In this document: positions 22,628 through 33,709 of the stretch, in pieces
How positions within the stretch are numbered: the first letter of the stretch is position 1
Layout of the letters: every line of letters begins with the position of its first letter
Origin: Amyelois transitella
Lineage: Eukaryota > Arthropoda > Insecta > Lepidoptera > Pyralidae
NCBI RefSeq assembly: GCF_032362555.1
Contig: NC_083514.1
Coordinates: forward strand, 11,083,001 to 11,147,000
DNA: 64,000 nt
Direction: 5' to 3'
Translations under genes and position numbers: made by a program
The notes under the pieces: model-generated
The model's input: only the letters and a program-made list of their open reading frames with translations
Database searches by the model: none
Told to the model about the DNA's origin: nothing

Positions 22628-22798
22628 GGGCGACTAAGGGATAGGCTTATAAACTTGAGATTCCTCTTGTAGGCGATCGGCTAACAACCTGTCACTATTT
22701 GAATCTCAATTCCGTCATAAAGCCATGCAGCAAAATGTGGCCTTTCAGTCTTTTCCAAGACCGATATAGACGTGATTATCTATGTGTATGTATGTATG
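22628..22798 (+). mobile_element. TATG-tail SINE with internal deletion
   Basis: From GCGACTAAGGGATAGGCTTA to (TATG)n. The segment TGTTGGCTCTGTCTACCCCG is missing, so TTTTCCAAGAC joins CGATATAGACGTGATT directly. Confidence 0.7.
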
Positions 22799-23093
22799 TA
22801 TTAAGGTACCTTCTGGTACATGTATATAAAAATATACGTATTCAAATTTCCATGAACCAAAAAGTCGCAACCCTGCCGATGCGGGTATCGGGTTAAAGTG
22901 ACCCGCGAGCGTATCAAATTACCGCAATAAATTGCAAAAAAAGACATTTACGTTCGAACCGAACAAGGCACTTCCTTGCAAGCATACAGTTTTACATCCT
23001 TCAAAAATATGTTCACAGTTTTTCTCTTCAATAGTTTATTACATCATATTCTTACTGGCTAAGCATTAGGTCTCCCAAAAAGCATTTATAAGC

Positions 23094-23190
23094 GAATCAT
23101 AGCTAGACGTGGCTTTTCAGTCTATTCAAGACTGTTAGCTCTATCTACTTCGCAAGGGATATAGACGTGATAATATGTATGTATGTTATC
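23094..23190 (+). mobile_element. TATG-tail SINE, 5'-truncated
   Basis: TCAAGACTGTTAGCTCTATC and GCAAGGGATATAGACGTGAT followed by ATGTATGTATG. Confidence 0.7.
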
Positions 23191-23440
23191 ATACTGGACC
23201 AATTATGATGACTTTGAATACAAAAATAGATAGAATACATACAGAAATCTCTGTTATTTCTTTAAATTTGCGATCCTAGTCCCAATAAAAAGTACTTAAA
23301 TGAGTAATAAATTTACAATCTTAAAATATTTTACGGCGTTGACTTAAAAGTTGTACTCGAACCGTAAAAGACCGAGGTTTTAAACGGAATTATAATAAGT
23401 GAAAGGGTGAATGTTTAGAGGGGTGGAGGGAAGGGGAGGG

Positions 23441-23487
23441 GAGATCGATCCCTTGGGAATCCCTACGGCAAGCGAGGTGTCCGAGCG
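23441..23487 (+). repeat. Paired GATCGATCCC element, copy 1
   Basis: GATCGATCCCTTGGGAATCC, then CTACGGCAAGCGAGGTGTCC. It is closely matched by a second copy at 24169-24213. Both sit in G-rich sequence (GGGGTGGAGGGAAGGGG before this one). Confidence 0.5.
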
Positions 23488-23833
23488 TCTAATCGCGCTC
23501 TGAACCGGAATTTCACATTATTTCGTATCATATTAGGTACAGTGTGATATAAAATCAAATCTGTAATAAAAATATATCTACTAATCATTATAAGTGTGTG
23601 TGCAACACATTCTGTCTATGACTCTGTCACGCTTTCACGGCTAGACCGATTTTAATTAAATGTTTGTATGAATACATCTAATTATTGGAAGTCAGAAATA
23701 TAGGCTACATTTAACGGCAAAGAATTTTGACCACGTTCGTTCAAAACAAATTTATTGTTTGCCAGTTGACTGGAAGAGATCCCTTCATGGGATAAGTCCG
23801 TCATAGGAAGGTCAAGTTTCTCTACCATCTGAC

Positions 23834-23941
23834 TCAAATTCAAATTCAATTTTTTTATTCATTATTATTGAATACTTCATAATAATTGTCAAATCTTTTG
23901 GTTTCACAACATTGGTTGACGTCAAATAAATTACTTAAAAC
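23834..23941 (-). repeat. LINE 3'-end repeat, family D, inverted
   Basis: AATTCAAATTCAATTTTTTT, then TTTGGTTTCACAACATTGG and TTGACGTCAAATAAATTACT: the reverse complement of the repeat at 3083. The preceding 240 bases (23590-23830) look like another LINE 3' end but are not assigned. Confidence 0.55.
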
Positions 23942-24168
23942 TGTTCAGCAAATCTAGCATATCAAATTATACTCGTATTACCCTTATCTACTCTTCAACA
24001 TTCAGTTTTAAGTTTTAAGAATTATAAACTTAGGAAATTGAACCCACTTCCAATGTGGTAGATCGACATTTTAACTACTGCGCTACGGAGATTAATAATA
24101 ATACAATATTGCGACACGATACTTAATGAGTAACAGCATGCAAGTGTCTAAGATACAGGTGGGGGGAA

Positions 24169-24213
24169 GGATCGATCCCCCGGGAATCTCCACGGAGCGA
24201 GGTGTCCGTCCGT
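24169..24213 (+). repeat. Paired GATCGATCCC element, copy 2
   Basis: GATCGATCCCCCGGGAATCT, then CCACGGAGCGAGGTGTCCG. It is about 730 bases from copy 1 and in the same orientation. Confidence 0.5.
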
Positions 24214-24353
24214 AGCCCACGTCACAGCTACACTCCCGCCGTGATAACTCTAGTTACTATGAATTGTATTGTTTTTAATATAATTTTCTGGTTTTGTTTC
24301 AAGTTTAGGATTTATTAAAGAACAAAAATATTTCGAAAATCCCACGGAAACTA

Positions 24354-24511
24354 TCATGCCGTTTGGTTTCCAGCACCAATGTAAAAAGAAAAGAACTTTT
24401 CCTTCCCATGGATGTGGTAAAAGGCGACTAAGGCATATAACTTGGGATTCTTCTTTTAGCCGATGAGCTCGCAACCTGTCACTATTTGAATCTCAATATT
24501 ATCATCAAGCT
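24354..24511 (+). mobile_element. TATG-tail SINE, 3'-truncated
   Basis: GCCGTTTGGTTTCCAGCACC through GAATCTCAATATTATCATCAA; the tail is absent. Confidence 0.7.
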
Positions 24512-25188
24512 TTTCATCAATTTTGAAATATCCGTAACGACTTCGTATATGTGGTTGAATCTTTCATGATTCTACATGAGGTTTTTATATATCATCATGA
24601 TATCATTTATGTTTCCTGGGATTAATAGCAACACTACAAAAAAAATACTATAATTCGTCCAGAAAGTAGTCCTCGAGATTATCGTGAGCAATACCCATAT
24701 CTTTCCAACAATACATTTAATGTAATAATCTCAATACATTATATTGCATAATACTGAATCATCTGAAGACGCGTATTTCCAAACCCTATTTACATACAAA
24801 GTGTATTTCGTTTTACGACTACAACTATACTAACTACATTACTACAGCGATCTTTCAAGCGTATCTGGCGCCAAGTTGGGCCGATGTGGTATCTTGTTAT
24901 TCACTATTATTGTTTTCTACGAGTTCGCCTTCAGCTTCACACGCGTGAAGGGTAGTTTATTACAGCCTCGATTGATACAGAATGTAAAGAGAATGAACTT
25001 TATTTCAATTTATTGTCCGACCCGTAACTAATGCGTGAGATTCGCACCTACTTTTAAATCTTTATTATTGTACAACAATGGGCATAGCAATCTGATCCTT
25101 AAGACAATGAAAGTTAAAATTGCAACTTTAATAATTAATTCAGGATTTTACCCGGCAAAATTCCTATGCCTTTCAATCGTACACGCAC

Positions 25189-25219
<31 letters not shown>

Positions 25220-25785
25220 CAAAATTTCATACGTCAAACTTGACACCTTTCAAAATGAAAACGTGTGTGCGAATGACAAGAGCATTTTACAATTTTTAAC
25301 CTAGTTTTCTGATCGACAGAATGACATATTGGTTCTTATCTAGTGATATTTGTGAACGTTTTTCTCTGAAGAGAACAGATATAGCAAGTGTAATTTAACA
25401 GTATAACAGCCTAAGATAGTATAACCCTTAAAATTTATAAGATCGCTGAATTTGATGCAAAATTGGTTATTAATCACAAAATATTTAATATATGTTTTTT
25501 AAACAACGGAATGAGCTTGCAAAAAAAATTTACATCCAAATCATAAATCGTATTTATGACAGTGAAATCAAATGCAAACATATTCAAACTTTATCCCAAA
25601 GTACTGAACGAAAAAAAGCTTGTGGGATCATATGTGGGAGGGTAATAGTAAATTGTTAGATTAAAAATACCGTATGTACGTCAGTATCATGGAACATTAA
25701 AATGTTTAGTCTCTGCCTACCTGTCGAGGCAGCAAAAAAAAAAGTTTTTTATTGACTCATTTCAACAACATGTTATGTACATAAA
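24512..25785. other. Non-coding DNA with a poly-A run
   Basis: No gene supported. A pure A run of about 27 bases lies at 25193-25219. A decayed LINE-L tail-like piece (TTTAGTCTCTGCCTACCTGT) precedes a poly-A stretch at about 25707-25745. Confidence 0.45.
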
Positions 25786-26058
25786 TCTATACTAATATTA
25801 TAAAGCTGGAGCGTATGTTTGTTTGTTTGAACGCGCTTATCTCAGGAATTACTGGTTAGAATTGAAAAATTCTTTTTGCGCTGAGTAGACCATTTATCGA
25901 GGAAGGCTTTAGGTTATATAACATCACGCTGCAACTATAAGAAGCAAAGAAATAATGGAAAATGTGAAAAACCGGGGAAAATTATTCATCCTTGAGGGAT
26001 TCAATGATGTCCAAAATAACTATTCCACGCGGACGAGATCGCGGGCACAGCTAGTTGT
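25786..26058 (-). mobile_element. Family A LINE 3'-end repeat
   Basis: From ATCTATACTAATATTATAAAG to CGCGGGCACAGCTAGTTG. It is the full inverted counterpart of the family A copy at 9576. Confidence 0.75.
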
Positions 26059-26329
26059 TCATATAAAGGGTGTTAATACATTTCCTAAGCGGGTCCAACG
26101 CTCAGCCATCCACCATCAAACCAAGAATAAACCTGTATCTTGATTGGTAGCAGGCATCACGGAAGATCCGGAAGGATTTATTGAAGTTTATTTATGTATT
26201 AGAGTTGAAATATGAAGTACATGGATTTAATAATTCCCTAACTAGACGAATCTATATTCTGGGAATTATTTTGAGTTAACACAATAGTTAACTAATTGGT
26301 TAACTAATAACAGTATCGAAAATACTGTA

Positions 26330-26450
26330 AGGCCAAGAATTTAGATTCAGATAGTGACAGGTTGCTAGCACATCACCTGAAAGAATAATCCCAAGCTTTT
26401 AAGGCTTTTCCTTGATTGGCTTTTACAATTTGCTCAGGAAGAGAAGCTGC
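26330..26450 (-). mobile_element. TATG-tail SINE, decayed body fragment
   Basis: AGATTCAGATAGTGACAGGTT and TGCTAGCACATCACC match the SINE body on the minus strand. Confidence 0.55.
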
Positions 26451-27312
26451 TGGCATATACTATGTTTTTTCTTCACTAACCGACCAGCATAAAACTTTGC
26501 ATTTCTTGAACTTAAAGATGCTATTCTATTCTTGCTTATTCCTTTAGTCGCCTAAAATCGATCAAATAATGGCTATCTTACTAGACACTTCATCACATTG
26601 TATATCTTTCTTGCTCTATATATTTGTAAAAATCTCAGAGATAGAAAGAGAGGGAATATTCGTGAAAGAGACATGTACACTATCAATTATCAATATTTTA
26701 CACGTTGATATATGCACTACTAACTACTTATTTGCGAAGTGTTAACTGAATCACATTTACGATTAACTTTACAGCCCGCATTTACCGCTAACCAGTACAG
26801 TCGTAAACATAATGAACTGTTCACACACTAGTTACGATGCCAATAAAACTATCAGCTATTATCGCGCCCCACTGTACTTAAAACATAAAACTAGGGTGGA
26901 TTGGAGTCGTAAATTTTGTTTTAAATCGTCAATTTTTAATACAATTACGTAGAACCGACTCGTTTTTTCTTTATTTCCAGCTTACTGTGGCCTTCCAGTA
27001 TTGGCACTGTCAACCCCGTGAAAGATACTTATACCTAGTGAGAGAGAGAGTGATATATTTGAGTACGTGCGATTATATCATTAGTTGGTTGTTCAAAGTT
27101 CGACTCTGTGGTACACCCCGCTGCCTCATTCTTCCCTTTTTTGAAGACAGAGCGCTAATAACATAAAGATAGAAGATTCCTCAATTTCGTCCTATCAATT
27201 GTTATCGCATTAGGCACTTCATTCCTCCTTATTTTTTTATTTCTTATTTCTCAATCAGTCGTAGTATTGTTGCTCGTAACGCAGGCTCGCCTGCTACGTT
27301 TTGCATTACTAA

Positions 27313-27654
27313 CGGCCCTCTCACACTAGGCGTCTTGTGTTTTTTACCTGTTTTTTATATATACGAGACAAATTACACAGATAGAGCCTCGAAGTAAGTT
27401 CGAGACTTGTGTTACGAGATACTAAGTCAACAATACTATATTTTATAATAAATAGTTATATTAGATAAACATCCAAGACCCAGGCCAGTCAGAAAAAGTT
27501 CTTTTCTCATCATGCCCTGGCCGGGATTCAAACAAGGGACCTCCGGTGTAACAGACAAGCTTACTACCGCTGCGCCACAGAGGCCGTATGATACACATTA
27601 GCGCTACGTTGACACAACGACAACGCTGCTACGACGTCTAGTGTGTACCGGCCT
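27313..27654. mobile_element. MITE with TAA target duplication (PIF/Harbinger-like)
   Basis: The inverted ends are CGGCCCTCTCACACTAGGCG at the left and, read from the right, AGGCCGGTACACACTAGACG. They are flanked by TAA on both sides (27310-27312 and 27655-27657). A 3-bp TWA duplication with GGCC-starting inverted ends fits PIF/Harbinger-type elements. No transposase is present. A tRNA-SINE occupies most of the interior. Confidence 0.55.
27345..27590 (-). mobile_element. tRNA-derived SINE (GGCCTCTGTGGCGCAGCGGT family) inside the MITE
   Basis: Minus-strand head CGGCCTCTGTGGCGCAGCGG, a B-box region TTTGAATCCCGG, then CAGGGCATGATGAG and a body with GGCCTGGGTCTTGG. Related copies lie at about 56787 and 60806. 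The tRNA-like head has A- and B-box sequence but no matching acceptor stem. Confidence 0.7.
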
Positions 27655-27784
27655 TAAGATGTAGTATCCGTAGCATTCTCATTATTGCTACCTCGTATCG
27701 TGCTGCAGATCCTAAGCTAAAACTATACATATATTGCTAAGAAGCTTCTTGTGTCGCGATGAAACTATTGTATCCGAATCGTTC

Positions 27785-27823
27785 GTAACTCGAAGACTCA
27801 TGATTTATGAGTCTTCGAGTTAC
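27785..27823. repeat. Perfect hairpin, 17-bp stem, 5-base loop
   Basis: Left arm 27785-27801 (GTAACTCGAAGACTCAT), loop GATTT, right arm 27807-27823, with no mismatch. Confidence 0.8.
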
Positions 27824-28043
27824 TTTGTATTACGACAAAATAATTTTATTGATTACGAAAACAAGCATAAATAAAATCACAATTCTCACTAGCCATAATC
27901 AGTAAGTGAAAACATGCATTTGGTTAAACAAGACATAAATCAATCATTTTAAAATCTCATTCCTAACAATGTTTAACCCTTGAAAGTTTGTCTGCACACT
28001 CAGGGTTAAGGGTTAACAATTACGTAGCAATAAAACTGGTAAT

Positions 28044-28061
28044 GGCCGCTAGGGGGCGCTG
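28044..28061 (+). promoter_or_regulatory. Strong CTCF-like motif
   Basis: GGCCGCTAGGGGGCGCTG agrees with the long CTCF consensus (CCASYAGRKGGCRSY) at all but one position. It lies in AT-rich DNA. Binding is inferred from the motif only. Confidence 0.4.
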
Positions 28062-28227
28062 CTCGTAGATTTATAACTATGTAATGCCCATCGACTTACC
28101 GTTCTGATAACAAAAAATTACGATACAATTTTATTGCAAGATTATTTTTTATGTTTCGTACTTGTGTATAGTTACAAAATGAACCTTATAAGCAGCAAGT
28201 TTAAGTTAATTATTCTGGTTGCGTCTC

Positions 28228-28428
28228 TATCCTACTACTATTATAAAGGCGAAAGTTTGTATGGATGTTTGTTACTCTTTCACGCAAAAACTACTGAACC
28301 GATTACCATGAAATTTGGTATGTAGGTAGCTGAAGACCCAGAATAACACACAGACTACTTTTTATCCCAGAGTTCCCGCGGGATTGATAGAGTTTCCATG
28401 CGGACGAAGTCGCGGGCGGCCTCTAGTA
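28228..28428 (+). mobile_element. Family B LINE 3'-end repeat
   Basis: CTACTATTATAAAGGCGAAAG to GCGGACGAAGTCGCGGGCGG and CCTCTAGTAT. It shares the GACTTCGTCCGC module (inverted) with family A. A decayed SINE fragment follows at about 28468-28575. Confidence 0.6.
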
Positions 28429-28779
28429 TTGTATAAAAATTGTTTAAGTTAAGTTAGGATTCCTTCTAAGGCGTTTGGCGTTTAGCTGTCACTATGAAAT
28501 GGCGTGGCGTGGAAATGACGCCTTTCAGTCTTTTCAACACTGTTTGCTCTGTATGGGGTATAAGGGATAAAGAGTTAATCATTAATGACTATAAAATGAT
28601 CTGTGTAAATAATCGTGATTACGAAATTGAGAGTGAAAGCGAAAAATTCGGCTTCTTAAAGCAACCTCACTGACGCTTACGCAAACAAAACGCCGGCACG
28701 ACGCTCTAGATATCTAAAACATTAATAAAGTGAGCATTTCTCATAAACCCATTTGAGCCCAGTCCCGAGCGACCCAAAC

Positions 28780-28880
28780 AAATTGTTGCAATCGGCCGGC
28801 GGGGAGGCTTCGCACATGGTGGCGCTACGGTCGCCATGGCAACGGGGTCGATGAACCACGCACTTCCGGTGCATACTACT
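28780..28880. promoter_or_regulatory. CpG-rich block with X-box and ETS-like site
   Basis: GTCGCCATGGCAAC at 28830-28843 fits the RFX/DAF-19 X-box consensus GTHNYYATRRNAAC at every position. CACTTCCGG (28860-28868) is an ETS-like core. The block is CpG-rich in AT-rich surroundings, so it may be the promoter of an unrecognised, possibly ciliary, transcript. I found no adjacent exon that I can defend. Confidence 0.35.
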
Positions 28881-30002
28881 TTTTCAGACCGCCAAAATTG
28901 CCTTACCAGAAAAAAAAATTAAATGATAGATGTATTTTTTAAACATGCATCTTGTCTTTATTTTGAATAAATGTAGGTTTATCTTTTTTTAATTGTATAA
29001 AATTCTAGTTTGTCTTTAGTTTAATATAATTGACTTACCAATATGTTTTGTCTTGATAATTTGTAGAACCTTGATCTGGACCCTGAATAAATGATATATT
29101 GTGTCACACGAAAAACTATTTGATAATTCCTAGAAACTAACTTTATCACACTAAACCTAAACTAACTTTACGAATCTAATATAATCGTATACAAACAAGC
29201 CACAGAAATCTTAGAATATCTTAACTCACAACCATTAAGAAACACTTCACTGTACTCTATAGATTCTGCTAGTTTCACACACCAAAGACAATTCGACGAT
29301 CACTGTGATGTGACATTAAAAACAAAAACTATTTACGTTTAAAAACTGAAAATGGAACAAAAACGTTCGCGTGCCGGTACATGTCAACGAATGCGGCCGG
29401 CGTGTTTCGTATGTACAAAGCGAATTATATTTACCACACGCTGAAGCAAAATTTAAACAATTTTAGATTTTAGGCTCTGCTAATAAAGGCTACTCTGTTG
29501 AAACCTAACGGCAGTTCTTAACTTGGTTTTGATATTCGTCCGAATTCCATTTTCAAATTTTGCTGCGGGAAAACTGGCTTTTCTACTGTCGATGTAAATG
29601 CCAATTTCCTTTTCACTACCAAACCGCAATTGAAAATAACACTTAAAACTGAAGCTACAAAGTCTGAAATAGAAAAAGAAAGCCGTGCCAGACAATGCGC
29701 CACGCAATGACGTTTGCACTAAAAGGGATAGGTTTATAGGATTAGAGGGGGTGTGAAAGAGAAAATAGATCTGAGGGAAGGTAATGCTAGGGGTGCATGT
29801 GCGTCTGAAGTGAAACGTCAGGGAAACCATAAAGAATCGATCTTGAAGACGCTTTGAGCAGATATTTCAAAGGCTTTTATTTATTACCCGCATTTTGGGG
29901 CTTCTGTTTGCATTGAGTTCAATCTGAAGGCGTAGTGGTAATGTGAAGATATCCTTTATGTCAAAAAGGCCTGGATCCGAACCTTAGTAGATCATGATAA
30001 AA
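28881..30002. other. Non-coding or unassigned DNA
   Basis: A 116-codon minus-strand open frame (29480-29830) has no recognisable domain and no supporting context. Otherwise the sequence is AT-rich, with a second GCGGCCGGCG patch near 29,392. Confidence 0.35.
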
Positions 30003-30165
30003 AAGGTAGACAGAGTCTCGAAAAGACTGATAGGCCACGTTCAGTCAGTTTGGCTTAATGATATACCTAATTGAGATTCAAATAGTGACATGTTGCTAGC
30101 CCATCGCCTACAAGAGGAATCCCAAGTTTATAAGCCTATCTTATGGTGGGAATCACACGGCAAAT
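30003..30165 (-). mobile_element. TATG-tail SINE, tail-less copy
   Basis: GTAGACAGAGTCTCGAAAAG to GTGGGAATCACACGGCA on the minus strand, with a deletion before the head. Confidence 0.7.
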
Positions 30166-30195
30166 AATTTTTACCTGTGTATCCGTATATATAAA

Positions 30196-30425
30196 TACTA
30201 GCTGTGACTTGTGTGACCGCGTGGGCATTTTGGGCATCATTGAAGCCCTCAAGGATGAATAATTTACCCCGTTTTTTTCACGTTTTCCATTATTTCTTCG
30301 CTCCTTATAGTTGCAGCGTGATGTTATATAGCCTAAAGCCTTCCTCATTCTCTTCTCTTCTAATTTTTTTAATTCGAACCAGTAGTTCCTGAGATTAGCG
30401 CGTTCAAACAAACAAAAAAAAAACA
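30196..30425 (+). mobile_element. Family A LINE 3'-end repeat
   Basis: ACTAGCTGTGACTTGTGTGA and TTGGGCATCATTGAAGCCCT to GCGCGTTCAAACAAACAAAA. Confidence 0.65.
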
Positions 30426-30504
30426 AACACATTTTTGGAAAATTTATAGCTAAACTAGCTAACTAGGGTATATACCCGCGGGATTGGTTAAAAACATGTA
30501 TTAT

Positions 30505-30645
30505 TTTGTAGGTGGCGTTAAATTCGTTTCTTTTTGTATTCTATTATTGGTAGCGCTAAATTCGTTGATTTTATAAGTAACGTTCAATTCGATTATTTTT
30601 GTAGGTACTGCTAATTTCTTCGCTTTTTTATTAGATGGCGCTAAA
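30505..30645 (+). repeat. Degenerate minisatellite with GGTGGCGCT-like units
   Basis: Related cores start at about 30510 (AGGTGGCGTT), 30548 (TGGTAGCGCT), 30575, 30603 and 30633 (AGATGGCGCT). They are separated by TAAATTCGTT/ATTTTTGTA-like spacers of variable length (unit about 27-38). This resembles a decayed relative of the array at 60330-60727. Confidence 0.5.
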
Positions 30646-31289
30646 CTCTCTCTAAACTAAACTTTATAATATTAATTGGAATTTATATATTATCGCGAAA
30701 ATATCCACTTTTTCTCAAGTCGGTAAATGAAAGCGTATGATTTTTATTCAGTTGTAAAACAGTACATGTTAGATGTCACCCGCCGAACTGTGTCGTTACC
30801 TCGCCGATGCGATTGCTCGCTTGGAAAGCGATTGGAATGGCCACAGACTGAAATCTGAATAGATGTCGAAATATCGATACAAAACTGGCAAAAAGCACAA
30901 GCAACCGTTTTTCTGACATATCATTTTTTAATTTTTTTAACAATTATTTACAAAATTAAATAAAATACATCACTTTATGACGTCAACATAACTTAGGTAA
31001 GGGAAACTAACATAGTTTCCATAGCATCATGATCCTGGCAGATCATGCGTTATATTTATACTCGTATGCGTATTATTATAGAACCTATGCTACTCTTTGA
31101 CTACTAGATACTGAAACTAATATAATAATTGGGACTTATATGATGTGAGCTTTTTTACGTGTAAAAAGGTTACATTGCTAATTAGTCAACTAATTAGTGT
31201 TTTGCAACAATCAGGACCTGTTATTGACCATTGGTTTCATATTATAATACAATAATGTAAAAACGGTTATTGGTCATCCAAATAAATAA

Positions 31290-31527
31290 CCAATACAAAA
31301 AAGTATAGGACCACCCCATCTCTTTCCTATGGATGTCGTAAAAGACGACTAAGGGATAGGCTTACAAACATGGGATTACTTTTTAGGCGATGGATTAGCA
31401 ACCTGTCACTATTTGAATCTCAATTCTATCATTAAGCCAAATAGCTGAACGGGGCCATTCAGTCTTTTCAAGACTGTTGGCTCTGTCTACCCCGCGAGGG
31501 ATATAGACGTGACCGTATATTTATACT
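31290..31527 (+). mobile_element. TATG-tail SINE
   Basis: CCAATACAAAAAAGTATAGG to CGAGGGATATAGACGTGACC; nearly complete, lacking the first ~20 bases. Confidence 0.8.
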
Positions 31528-32619
31528 AGGATCGACATAAAGTTTGATTCTTATGATTCGTGATCTACCCGATAGTATATCCATGCGTTTGGACCCGGGC
31601 CGTGCCCGTGTCAGTGAGTTGCGATGCCTCCCTGACTTCTGTTTGAGCCGGCCGACTGTCGTGTTTGCTTTCAATGCTTGACTTCACTGCTTTTCATGTC
31701 AAACACGTGTTTCTGTGTTGTACATATATATATTGTTACTTAGATCGAATATAGTGTCGAATCAAAAGATATGAATGTTAACTAATGCTCTTTTAGAATT
31801 CACACGACAGAATCTCATATATACTTTTTTTTTGATGTGCTAGATTTGACCATCAGGATCATTGACAGCCCTCCATGACCAAATGCTGGGCATAAGCCTC
31901 CTTCAGTCTACGCCGAGACTAATCGTGTGTATTTTAGACAGAGGTCTAATTCATTTCCTAACGTGCAAAAGTTAAAAAATGTGTGTTTCTTTGTACTAAT
32001 TCAGTCATGAATAGTAGTTTACATGCCATAGCGTTATGTAAAGCAAAATCAAGCGATCACAGACATAGATTTAGCTAGATAACGCAACGCCACACATGTA
32101 AAAACCAGGCGTGTGCAGTTAAGTAACTTAAGTATAGACTTTGATGTTAACAGCGCAATTATAGCAATTTTTTTTATTATTTCTTGATAAAATCATCAAT
32201 GTAATATAGTGCCCGGTACAAAGTTGAACAAGTTCTACTCTATGGACGCTGGGCAATTGATTTTTTTTATATTTAAAGTTGCTACTGCGCATCCCGGAAG
32301 TGTATAAGTATGTATTTGCCGGGTGCTATACCAAATGAAACAGTTTCGAAAAGAGGTCCTTGTACTACGCGGCTTATTGACAAGCTTTACACTCATGGGT
32401 TGGGATCTAGCTAAATCTATGTCTGAGAATATGACACGCAGTCGTCAGTCGTCAAAGAGAAGTCTAGCTAATTTCCAAGGCTCAAAGCTGGCTAATTATC
32501 GCGGAGTATCGCGGGATCGCGGGATTGTGTGAAGGAGCAATGTGGGATTCGAGGGAAAAATGTTTTCTGTTTCACGAACAATTTTATCTTTCTTCTTTCA
32601 TATCTCTCACTTATAGCAA
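31528..32619. other. Non-coding DNA, weak repeat traces
   Basis: TTGACCATCAGGATCATTGA and CAGCCCTCCATGACC (about 31853-31890) look like a fragment of a lepidopteran LINE coding end, but I cannot assign it firmly. Nothing else is supported. Confidence 0.35.
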
Positions 32620-32835
32620 ATGTACAAGAAGAGTGTGAATAGAAAGGTTGGAGTGAGAAGGCCTAGACGAGAGGTCCTTAATCGAATTAGGGACGTTCTG
32701 GCGAAAATTCATTTCAAGAGTTCCCGAAATTCCAGAGGTTGCACGAAGAGAGTTATACATGTGAATGATGCAAAAGAAGTATGTAGAGATCATGGCAAGA
32801 GCAAAGATGTCTATTCATGTCTTTCTCATCTTTAC
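32620..32835 (+). pseudogene. LINE-L ORF2 C-terminal fragment
   Basis: The open frame reads MYKKSVNRKVGVRRPRREVL, then NRIRDVLAKIHFKSSRN, then TKRVIHVNDAKEVCRDHGKS, and diverges before the tail. This is the longest coding piece of the LINE whose 3' tail recurs through the window. It matches the RMFRWFGRV-type fragment at 6569 upstream and the DEAKEVCRDRGKW-type tails at 19680 and 35505. The protein style (basic GRPRR linker, then a short C-terminal motif) is that seen after the reverse transcriptase in RTE-like LINEs; clade assignment is tentative. Confidence 0.55.
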
Positions 32836-33640
32836 GTATACCCTGTAGCGCGCCTCCATTACTGGTTTTCTGGGCATGAGGACAAATTGATAGACAATTA
32901 AGATAGTCGTCGTGGGCCCTACTGAAAGAAATTTAGAAATAAGTAGTGCTCTTATACTTAACTCTCTTAAGTTTAAGTTCTACTTTTACTTTTTCCTTGA
33001 TGTACCTACATAAATAAATAGTTGGCATTTCGTATGATTTAGAAATCTCATGTATACATTAATTTTGCCACTTAAAGGCATTATGAAAGCGGTGTGAAAG
33101 TTAAACAGATATTCGGATCCCTAAAAAATACCTAAAAATTATCTCATTCCGTTTCACCAGCCCGCGGCATAGGCAATAGTTTTAAGTGGGCAGTGGAAGC
33201 GATCAAAGAGGCGGCATGTCAAAGGCGCGGTAATGGCTTTTAGTGGGGGGATCAAGTGGAGGGGGAAGTGTAGCGTGCACTCGTTTTGTTTCGCTGTTTT
33301 CTAATGAAAGTCACTTGTCTCGGCCCACTCGAGTTTGGGGAGAGACAATCATCATTGGCTGTTTGTGATTTCGTTGATTTACATTTATTTTAATTGAGAA
33401 TAAAAAATGTTAAGTTTCGACTTTCGATTAAGCAGAAATATCGGTTTAAAACGGGTTTGTGGTTAGAGTTGCAACAATCATATTCCTTTCAAATATAATC
33501 GAGTACAAACTTAAGCTATATTTTTGGATTATTTTACGGGAGCGAATCCCGTGTCAAAATGTATGTATCTACTTCATCGACGTCCATATTACTGATTTTC
33601 CCGATTAACTTGTCCATAAGTACCCTCTTTCCAAGAATTT
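32836..33640. other. Non-coding DNA, no feature recognised
   Basis: AT-rich, with a moderate-GC interval at about 33,160-33,350. No supported frame or repeat. Confidence 0.4.
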
Positions 33641-33709
33641 TTCGTTTTGTTACGCATGTAACAAAACGAAAGAGGTGTGATTATAGGCATCTATAATCAC
33701 ACCTCTTTC
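33641..33709. repeat. Two overlapping perfect hairpins with identical GCAT loops
   Basis: Hairpin 1: 33641-33653 pairs with 33658-33670 (13 bp). Hairpin 2: 33668-33686 pairs with 33691-33709 (19 bp). Both have the loop GCAT and they share the bases 33668-33670. The right arm of hairpin 2 is the end of a LINE-L tail on the minus strand (TAATCACACCTCTTTC), and its left arm is an inverted copy of it. Confidence 0.85.

Noticed and set aside
29480..29830. 116-codon minus-strand frame near the CpG/X-box block
   Set aside because: No known domain, and too far from the block with no splice support. Kept only as unassigned DNA.
31468..31674. 68-codon minus-strand frame rich in arginine and serine
   Set aside because: It overlaps a SINE tail and ordinary DNA; no family match.
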